From NCBI GenBank assembly GCA_007128275.1, contig SKXR01000088.1, forward strand, positions 1 through 7,001: 7,001 bases of DNA. The letters run 5' to 3'. Of this stretch, positions 1 to 3,597 are shown piece by piece. Position 1 is the stretch's first letter, and every line of letters starts with the position of its first letter. The position numbers and the translations under genes were made by a program. The notes below the pieces were generated by a model, which was given only the letters and a program-made list of their open reading frames with translations, ran no database searches and was not told the origin of the DNA. This stretch comes from Kiritimatiellia bacterium (GTDB taxonomy: Bacteria > Verrucomicrobiota > Kiritimatiellia > SLAD01).

Positions 1-105
1 CACACGATATTCGTTGGCAATGGACGCATCGTCCGTGTGTTCCGGGTTCACACTCGGCAACGCCACCAGTTTCTTCAGTAATTCGATTACCTCAACATCC
101 GCCAC
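1..105 (-). CDS. M20-family metallopeptidase (ArgE/DapE-like), N-terminal fragment
   Basis: Reading the minus strand from the GTG at 105 gives 35 codons that stay open to the window edge. The peptide begins (M)ADVEVIELLKKLVALPSVNP. The pattern 'LLKKLVALPSVNPE' near the N-terminus is the signature opening of M20 dizinc peptidases and deacylases such as acetylornithine deacetylase, succinyl-diaminopimelate desuccinylase and carboxypeptidase G2-like enzymes. These hydrolyse amide bonds of N-acyl amino acids or small peptides in the cytoplasm. The metal ligands lie beyond residue 35 and cannot be checked, so the substrate and exact subfamily are open. The GTG start is chosen because a near-perfect Shine-Dalgarno lies four bases upstream and the homology begins at once after it. 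The gene is transcribed away from the acetyltransferase at 563. About 90% of it lies outside the window. Confidence 0.82.
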   Translation of the reverse strand, partial: MADVEVIELLKKLVALPSVNPEHTDDASIANEYRV

Positions 106-116
106 GGATCACCTCT
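106..116 (-). promoter_or_regulatory. Strong Shine-Dalgarno of the M20 peptidase gene
   Basis: On the minus strand the sequence AGAGGTGATCC immediately precedes the GTG start. GAGGTGATC is complementary to nine contiguous bases of the canonical 16S rRNA 3' tail. This decides the GTG at 105 as the start despite the non-ATG codon. It is the strongest ribosome-binding site in the window. Confidence 0.8.
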
Positions 117-127
117 TTCCGAGGCGC

Positions 128-157
128 ACCATAAACCGAATACATTCCACAGTGCAA
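128..157 (-). promoter_or_regulatory. Candidate promoter of the M20 peptidase gene
   Basis: On the minus strand TTGCAC (157-152) is followed after 18 bases by TATGGT (133-128). Transcription would start near 120, giving a leader of about 15 bases that just includes the Shine-Dalgarno. Both boxes are imperfect (about 3/6 and 4/6 to the sigma-70 consensus). The spacing and position are right, but the call rests on pattern only. The -35 hexamer is identical to that of the candidate acetyltransferase promoter at 525. Confidence 0.28.
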
Positions 158-266
158 TCCCGCGATTTCACGCGACGCCCCTTTGAAGCATACGTCCGTG
201 CGGGGAAACGTAGAATCGTGCCAGGGCCAATTCCTGTACACACGCAACTCGTTGTCCATCAATGAC

Positions 267-291
267 GAATGACGAAAGACCCAAGTCCGAA
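267..291 (+). repeat. Left arm of 25-base inverted repeat (GAATGACGAA type)
   Basis: This segment starts GAATGACGAAAGACCC and is the reverse complement of 436-460 at 22 of 25 positions. The similarity fades outward into related words (CCGAATC, AAACCCGAATC), so the arms were probably longer once. Degenerate GAATGACGAA/CCGAA words are, from memory, a common kind of intergenic debris in large environmental genomes; no copy number can be given from one window. Confidence 0.7.
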
Positions 292-435
292 TCAAATCCG
301 AAACACAAAACCCGAATCTACTCTGGGAAAAGTGGCGGCTACCTATTGAATCCATCGACGCATTGAGTTACGCGGCAGCATATTGCACCACCATAGCACC
401 GCTCCCGCTTTTCGGAATTCGGGCTTCGAGCTTCT

Positions 436-460
436 TTCGGGCTTGGGTGCTTCGTCATTC
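436..460 (-). repeat. Right arm of 25-base inverted repeat (GAATGACGAA type)
   Basis: On the plus strand this reads TTCGGGCTTGGGTGCTTCGT followed by CATTC, pairing with 267-291 at 22 of 25 positions across 144 intervening bases. The loop is too long for a simple terminator. The arms look like two copies of one dispersed repeat inserted in opposite orientation, or the ends of a small decayed element. Confidence 0.7.
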
Positions 461-524
461 TTTTCAATGGATTATGCAACTGAACGAATATGCGCGGCCT
501 CACCCGCCCGCATCCGGACGGGGA

Positions 525-553
525 TTGCACATCCATTCCACTCCACGTATAAC
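525..553 (+). promoter_or_regulatory. Candidate promoter of the GNAT gene, implying a very short leader
   Basis: TTGCAC (525-530), a 17-base spacer and TATAAC (548-553, 5/6 to TATAAT) make the best sigma-70-like promoter in the window. Transcription would begin near 559-561, only two to four bases before the ATG at 563. The nine bases before the ATG contain no Shine-Dalgarno, which fits leaderless translation. The -35 is weak by consensus, so this remains a sequence-pattern inference. Confidence 0.42.
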
Positions 554-562
554 GCGGGTCAG

Positions 563-1156
563 ATGACTCCGCTTGACATACAGATTGTACATGGCCCCGC
601 CGTCCTGCCCTTCGTCGACGATCTCGCCCGACTTCGTATCGAAGTGTTCCGGGAGTTTCCGTATCTGTACGAAGGGGACAAGGACTACGAACGGAAATAC
701 CTGCGCAACTACTGCCAATCCCCCGACAGTATCTTCGTCATTGCCCGTGACGGTAAACGGGTCATCGGTGTTTCGACCGGCGTGCCGATGCGGGACGAAA
801 CGGTGGAGTTCAAGCACCCATTCATCGAATCGGGGCTCGACCCGGAAACGATCTTCTATTTCGGGGAATCCGTACTGCAGCGGACCTATCGAGGTCAAGG
901 CCTGGGCGTGCGCTTCATTGAAGAACGGGAAAACTATGCGCGTGCGCTCGGCCGATTTACGCACACGGCCTTCTGCGCCGTGGACCGCCCCGACGATCAT
1001 CCGCGGCGTCCGCCGGACTACGTCCCGCTCGACGCGTTCTGGCGCAAGCGCGGCTACGCGAAACAGCCCCACCTGCGCACGACCTTCGCGTGGCGCGATC
1101 TCGACGAGAAAACGGAATCGCCGAAACCGATGACCTTCTGGCTGAAGAAGCTGTGA
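563..1156 (+). CDS. GNAT family N-acetyltransferase (197 residues)
   Basis: The protein is a single-domain GNAT fold enzyme, expected to move an acetyl group from acetyl-CoA to an amine in the cytoplasm; the acceptor is unknown. The acetyl-CoA pyrophosphate loop (motif A) is visible at residues 110-115 as R-G-Q-G-L-G, matching the Q/R-x-x-G-x-G/A rule, in the context 'FGESVLQRTYRGQGLG'. The motif B-like end 'FWRKRGY' is at 159-165. An N-terminal block 'VFREFPYLYEGD' (28-39) and 'CAVDRPDDHPRRP' (138-150) look like conserved family blocks that I recall from related bacterial proteins of the same size. The ATG at 563 is chosen because it begins the homologous region; the reading frame extends upstream to 383, but that extension runs through intergenic repeat sequence. 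No in-frame alternative start lies nearby. The gene stands alone, divergent from the M20 gene and over 500 bases from the next gene. Confidence 0.88.
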   Translation: MTPLDIQIVHGPAVLPFVDDLARLRIEVFREFPYLYEGDKDYERKYLRNYCQSPDSIFVIARDGKRVIGVSTGVPMRDETVEFKHPFIESGLDPETIFYFGESVLQRTYRGQGLGVRFIEERENYARALGRFTHTAFCAVDRPDDHPRRPPDYVPLDAFWRKRGYAKQPHLRTTFAWRDLDEKTESPKPMTFWLKKL

Positions 1157-1207
1157 CCGTACGACGCGACCGTCTCCGCCGTTTTGGGTGTTCGGTGGCC
1201 GGGGAGC

Positions 1208-1251
1208 GGTGTTCGATGTTGGGCGTCCGCCTGCAGTGAAGATTGAACACC
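1208..1251. repeat. Imperfect inverted repeat of GTTCGATG type
   Basis: GGTGTTCGAT (1208-1217) pairs with ATTGAACACC (1242-1251) at 9 of 10 positions across 24 bases. A further related word, GTGTTCGGTGG, lies just upstream near 1188. The words resemble repeated 'GTGTTCGATGTT' debris rather than a functional terminator, since no T-run follows. Confidence 0.5.
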
Positions 1252-1264
1252 CGCTTCGCTCAAG

Positions 1265-1318
1265 GTCGCGAAGAGCGCGAAGGATTTCCGCAAAAAGGCG
1301 AAGAGAAGCGCAAAAAGG
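1265..1318 (+). repeat. Degenerate short tandem repeat, CGCGAAG/CGCAAAAAG type
   Basis: Units CGCGAAG (1267-1273), CGCGAAG (1276-1282), CGCAAAAAG (1289-1297), GGCGAAG (1297-1303) and CGCAAAAAGG (1309-1318) follow one another in the same orientation with short spacers. CTTCGC at 1254-1259 pairs with the first GCGAAG. Such 'CGCAAAG' strings are, from memory, dispersed between genes in many environmental bacterial genomes, with no known function. Confidence 0.55.
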
Positions 1319-1351
1319 TTGTATATGGCTCGCCGTGCCGCCCGCATTTAT

Positions 1352-1368
1352 CCCCTCCGCCGGAGGGG
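1352..1368. repeat. Perfect 7-base-pair hairpin
   Basis: CCCCTCC (1352-1358), a three-base loop and GGAGGGG (1362-1368) make a perfect stem. It is not followed by a T-run on either strand, so it is not an intrinsic terminator by the usual rule. The sequence around it (GTGTCCCCCGAAGGAGGACG) repeats the same C-run/G-run idea, suggesting part of a dispersed palindromic repeat. Confidence 0.55.
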
Positions 1369-1482
1369 TGTCCCCCGAAGGAGGACGGGGCGGGTTGAAA
1401 TCCGCACCCATCCGCCCGGTACCATGCTCGAGAGGACCACGGATTGCGATCCGGCCAGCCGCTGACGGATCGGATCCGCCCC

Positions 1483-1506
1483 GGAATGGCGTTTCCGCCT
1501 CCTTTT
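1483..1506 (+). terminator. Weak terminator-like hairpin before the left flanking repeat
   Basis: GGCG (1488-1491) pairs with CGCC (1496-1499) around a TTTC loop, with an outer GG/CC pair (1483-1484 with 1501-1502) across a small bulge. TTTT follows at 1503-1506. It lies 330 bases after the acetyltransferase stop, which is far for a terminator of that gene. The stem is short. It could equally be repeat debris. Confidence 0.22.
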
Positions 1507-1522
1507 CTGTGTCCCTATTCTC

Positions 1523-1561
1523 TCCGTAAGTCATTGATGCTCTAAAGAAACCTGTGGTCCG
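1523..1561 (+). repeat. Left copy of 39-base direct repeat flanking the ATPase gene
   Basis: It opens TCCGTAAGTCATTGATGC and ends AGAAACCTGTGGTCCG. It matches the copy at 3002-3040 at 37 of 39 positions, with no gaps (differences at repeat positions 19 and 23). Similarity drops sharply on the left side and fades on the right into C/G runs. It contains no strong internal palindrome. Confidence 0.9.
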
Positions 1562-1592
1562 CCCCCGGGTGACTCCCAGGAGATCACGTCGA

Positions 1593-1647
1593 CAATTGGA
1601 CGACTGCCTGCTGACAATTAGACGAACCCGTACTTGCAATGAGACGA
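1593..1647 (+). promoter_or_regulatory. Three 11-base direct repeats at exact 22-base spacing (candidate operator array)
   Basis: CAATTGGACGA (1593-1603), CAATTAGACGA (1615-1625) and CAATGAGACGA (1637-1647) share the core CAATnnGACGA. Each is separated by 11 unrelated bases, so the period is 22, two turns of the DNA helix. Because 22 is not a multiple of three, selection on a protein cannot explain it. The array ends 23 bases before the ATPase start codon at 1671. Possible promoter boxes overlap it (CTGACA at 1611-1616, TGCAAT at 1635-1640), so a protein binding the array would probably affect transcription. It could be bound by the ATPase itself, whose DUF4143 part includes a winged-helix-like segment, but that is speculation. 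Confidence 0.55.
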
Positions 1648-1670
1648 AGTATCGCTTACACATTGCCTCC

Positions 1671-2918
1671 ATGAGTGACGAGACAATGTATCCGCGCTTT
1701 CTGCGTCAGCGCGTGGAGGAGGCGCTGGCGGATTCGCCGGTGGTACTGATCCATGGCCCGCGGCAGTGCGGCAAGACCACGCTTGCGCGACAGGTGGGCG
1801 ATGAGACGGGGTTTGCCTATTTCACTTTTGACGACGACGTTCAGCGGGAGGCGGCCCGGACCGATCCGGTCGGCTATGTGGCAGACCTGCCGGAGCGGGC
1901 GGTGCTGGACGAGGTGCAGCGCGTCCCTGAACTATTTACTGCGCTCAAGGCGACGGTGGATGTACGGCGTAAGCCGGGCCGGTTTATCCTGACCGGGTCG
2001 GCCAATGTGCTGCTGGTGCCCAAGCTGGCGGATTCCTTGGCCGGGCGGATGGAAATTCTCCGGCTGCATCCGCTTTCACAGGCGGAACTTGGCGGTGTCG
2101 CGCCTGATTTTCTAAGTCGTTTATTTACGACGAACTTCATTGCGGGGCGATCCGGAAAGCGGTTGGGTCAGGCACTCACCGAACGGGTGGCCGGGGGAGG
2201 TTTTCCGGCGGCTCTGGCACGTGCCGGTCAGCGGCGACGCGCTGCGTGGTACCGGGATTATGCAGATACATTGATCCCGCGCGACATACGGGACCTCGCG
2301 CGAATCAGCGCACTGGAAGCGCTGCCGCGATTGCTGGCGCTGGCTGCGGGGCAGTCCGCGGGCTTGGTGAATGTGTCCGAGCTGGCGGCGCCGTTTCAGA
2401 TCAGCCGACAGACGATTCGCGAGTACCTGACGCTGTTGTCGCGTATCTTCCTGCTGGACGAATTACCCCCCTGGCACAGCAATCGGATGAAGCGGCTGGT
2501 GAAGACGCCCAAGCTGCATATGGGCGATACCGGGCTGGCCTGCACCCTGTTGGGATGTAACGCAGACGACCTGTGGGGAGACCGCCCGCTGTTTGGGCGG
2601 CTGCTGGAAACATTCGTCTATCAGGAGCTGCGCCGACAAGCCAGTTGGCAGGAAGAAACGGTCTCTTTCAGTCACTTCCGCGACAAGGATCAGGTGGAAG
2701 TGGATGTGGTGCTTGAGTCGGAAGGCCGCGTGGCCGGCGTGGAGGTGAAGGCGTCTTCCACGGTGACTGGCGACGACTTTAAGGGGCTGCGCAAACTGAA
2801 GGATGCCGTCCAAAAGAGTTTTGCCGCGGGCGTATTGCTTTACGACGGTGAAGCGGCCGTGGGCTTCGGTGACAGGCTTTACGCCATTCCTATCTCGAAG
2901 CTTTGGGAGCCTGGCTGA
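1671..2918 (+). CDS. ATP-binding protein, AAA_14 ATPase plus DUF4143 (415 residues)
   Basis: A P-loop ATPase of the AAA_14/DUF4143 type, a cytoplasmic family of unsettled function often found scattered in accessory DNA. Walker A is GPRQCGKT (29-36), Walker B AVLDEVQ (77-83, acidic pair D80-E81), and a sensor-like TGSAN lies at 108-112. From about 215 the DUF4143 region includes a winged-helix-like stretch (234-265, 'NVSELAAPFQISRQTIREY'). Near the C-terminus D345, then E358-V-K360, are spaced like a PD-(D/E)XK nuclease core, as in many relatives. Length is normal for the family and nothing key is missing. The ATG at 1671 was chosen; the ATG at 1686 is nearly as good because relatives often start just before 'YPRFL'. 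Neither has a good Shine-Dalgarno. The frame runs back to a GTG at 1554, but that lies inside the flanking repeat. The gene is alone between two 39-base direct repeats. Confidence 0.92.
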   Translation: MSDETMYPRFLRQRVEEALADSPVVLIHGPRQCGKTTLARQVGDETGFAYFTFDDDVQREAARTDPVGYVADLPERAVLDEVQRVPELFTALKATVDVRRKPGRFILTGSANVLLVPKLADSLAGRMEILRLHPLSQAELGGVAPDFLSRLFTTNFIAGRSGKRLGQALTERVAGGGFPAALARAGQRRRAAWYRDYADTLIPRDIRDLARISALEALPRLLALAAGQSAGLVNVSELAAPFQISRQTIREYLTLLSRIFLLDELPPWHSNRMKRLVKTPKLHMGDTGLACTLLGCNADDLWGDRPLFGRLLETFVYQELRRQASWQEETVSFSHFRDKDQVEVDVVLESEGRVAGVEVKASSTVTGDDFKGLRKLKDAVQKSFAAGVLLYDGEAAVGFGDRLYAIPISKLWEPG

Positions 2919-3001
2919 CGCAAAGGTTGTACATGCCGTCCTTACAGCCTCAAAACACCACCGAAAAGAGGCTCTAAGCTCCACAAAACGCCACTTTCAC
3001 A

Positions 3002-3040
3002 TCCGTAAGTCATTGATGCCCTAGAGAAACCTGTGGTCCG
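3002..3040 (+). repeat. Right copy of 39-base direct repeat flanking the ATPase gene
   Basis: It carries the same sequence as 1523-1561 with two substitutions, and begins 83 bases after the ATPase stop codon. After the repeat the sequence runs into ACCCGGCCGAGC, loosely similar to the CCCCCGGGTGAC that follows the left copy, so the original repeat may have been somewhat longer at this end. Confidence 0.9.
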
Positions 3041-3078
3041 ACCCGGCCGAGCTAGGATGAGCCCGGAAGAAGAAGCGC

Positions 3079-3111
3079 CGTAGGACGGTCCTCCGGGCCG
3101 TCCGCGAGGCC
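3079..3111 (+). repeat. Left arm of a long inverted repeat, itself a hairpin
   Basis: CGTAGGACGGTCCTCC (3079-3094) is the inverted match of 3199-3214 at 14 of 16 positions, and similarity continues, with one gap, to about 3111. Within this arm, 3083-3091 pairs with 3095-3103 in a nine-base stem (one G-T pair) around a three-base loop. No T-run follows, so a terminator is unlikely. Confidence 0.6.
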
Positions 3112-3180
3112 GAGACAGAGGCCGTGCAAAAAAATGATAAGAACACCGTTTTCCTCTTTCTTCATCCAAGCCGCTACCCG

Positions 3181-3214
3181 GCCACGGTGGGCGGCGCGGG
3201 AGCACCGCCCTACG
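3181..3214 (-). repeat. Right arm of the long inverted repeat
   Basis: Its minus-strand reading begins CGTAGGGCGGTGCTCC and matches the left arm at 3079. It can also fold on itself through GGGCGG (3189-3194) with CCGCCC (3205-3210). The two arms enclose about 70 to 100 bases, a layout like a tiny palindromic insertion (MITE- or REP-pair-like). No coding capacity lies between the arms. Confidence 0.55.
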
Positions 3215-3534
3215 ACGGGGGCGGCCTCAGCCCTGATACAGAACAGCTTATGAAGATGGCCGCATGAAAAACGTGCACAAAAACAAAGAGTTGACGGATG
3301 GAGTATCGACAACGCGGATGAGAGCGGCGGCCGATCTTCAATGCTGAGGCCATGGTCTCTTAACGCAGCAGAAGGCGTAAGTACGCTGCACATACCGCGA
3401 CTTCTCTGTCCCTTCAATCTCTCTAGATCTCTCCCTCGATCTCATGTCCCCTCGACAGGCCAAGGCGACCGCACACGGCCGCAGCGCATCAGGAATTCCA
3501 CTACTCGCATTAGGCTATTCGCCCGATACACATT

Positions 3535-3561
3535 TTGCTTGGAGTTTGTCAGCGTTAGCAT
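3535..3561 (+). promoter_or_regulatory. Tentative promoter of the GLUG gene
   Basis: TTGCTT (3535-3540) and TAGCAT (3556-3561) are spaced by 15 bases, shorter than ideal, and would place the transcript start near 3568, about 30 bases before the start codon. TTGTCA at 3545-3550 is a better -35 but lacks a matching -10. The position upstream of a good ribosome-binding site makes the region plausible; the exact boxes are uncertain. Confidence 0.2.
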
Positions 3562-3587
3562 GTTGGGAAGTGTGTACCCCTCCATGC

Positions 3588-3594
3588 GGGAGAA
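3588..3594 (+). promoter_or_regulatory. Shine-Dalgarno of the GLUG surface-protein gene
   Basis: GGGAGAA ends three bases before the ATG at 3598, with GGAG five bases from it. Together with the signal peptide that begins exactly at this ATG, it fixes the start. Confidence 0.65.
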
Positions 3595-3597
3595 GCC

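Larger units (their letters stand above)
106..562. other. Divergent gene-free gap (457 bases) with repeat debris
   Basis: No convincing coding region is seen between the M20 gene and the acetyltransferase. Short open frames here have no Shine-Dalgarno and no recognisable protein pattern. The gap holds the M20 control region at its left end, an inverted repeat pair (267-291 and 436-460) in its middle and the acetyltransferase promoter candidate at its right end. From 261 to 316 the plus strand is made of loosely iterated 'GAATGACGAA' and 'CCGAA' words. From 405 to 460 the complementary words 'TTCGGG' and 'TTCGTCATTC' appear. I see nothing specific in 160-260 or 317-400. Confidence 0.7.
1157..1670. 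other. Gene-free gap (514 bases) filled with repeat debris
   Basis: No protein with recognisable features is encoded here on either strand. In order the gap holds: GTTCG-type words forming an imperfect inverted repeat (1208-1251); CGCGAAG-type degenerate tandem words (1265-1318); a perfect 7-base-pair hairpin (1352-1368) inside a C/G-run stretch; a hairpin followed by TTTT (1483-1506); the left 39-base flanking repeat (1523-1561); and the three 22-base-spaced direct repeats ahead of the ATPase (1593-1647). Long open frames crossing this region on both strands are rich in Arg, Pro and Gly and look fortuitous. Confidence 0.7.
1523..3040 (+). mobile_element. Putative single-gene cassette bounded by 39-base direct repeats
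   Basis: The unit is 1518 bases long, begins and ends with copies of the same 39-base sequence in direct orientation, and contains only the AAA_14/DUF4143 ATPase and its upstream 22-base-spaced repeats. The flanks outside it are repeat debris. No transposase, integrase or terminal inverted repeats are seen, so if mobile it would have to move by homologous recombination between the repeats or with help from elsewhere. The alternative is that both 39-base copies are unrelated insertions of a dispersed intergenic repeat that happen to fall on either side of the gene. Seen: the repeat pair and the gene content. Inferred: that it is a unit. Confidence 0.35.
2919..3597. other. Gene-free gap (679 bases) with flanking repeat and inverted arms
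   Basis: Nothing recognisable as a protein is encoded here. No good terminator follows the ATPase stop. In order it holds the right 39-base repeat (3002-3040), two inverted arms (3079-3111 and 3181-3214) that bracket an A-rich then CT-rich stretch, an A-rich patch (3264-3287), a small palindrome GCGTAAGTACGC (3375-3386), a pyrimidine-rich run (about 3398-3443), and the presumed control region of the GLUG gene (about 3535-3597). A 27-codon frame at 3264-3347 has no Shine-Dalgarno and is not called. Confidence 0.65.

Noticed and set aside
14..265. An 83-codon open frame on the plus strand at the left edge
   Set aside because: It overlaps the M20 peptidase start in antisense, and its remainder lies in the control region and repeat tract.
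383..562. N-terminal extension of the GNAT protein from an ATG at 383
   Set aside because: The added 60 residues are translated from intergenic repeat words and the candidate promoter; family homology begins at the ATG at 563.
1352..1368. Intrinsic terminator for the GNAT gene
   Set aside because: The stem is perfect but no T-run follows on either strand and it is about 200 bases past the stop codon.
1554..1670. N-terminal extension of the ATPase from a GTG at 1554
   Set aside because: It begins inside the 39-base flanking repeat and runs through the 22-base-spaced DNA repeats; the homologous part starts only at the ATGs at 1671 and 1686.
500..1672. A 390-codon open frame on the minus strand covering the GNAT gene and the following gap
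   Set aside because: It is antisense to a clear GNAT gene, crosses intergenic repeats and one 39-base repeat, is rich in Arg, Pro and Gly and shows no domain pattern. GC-rich shadow frame.
3264..3347. A 27-codon frame starting MKNVHKNKEL
   Set aside because: No Shine-Dalgarno, no neighbour logic and no recognisable pattern; lies in repeat-rich sequence.
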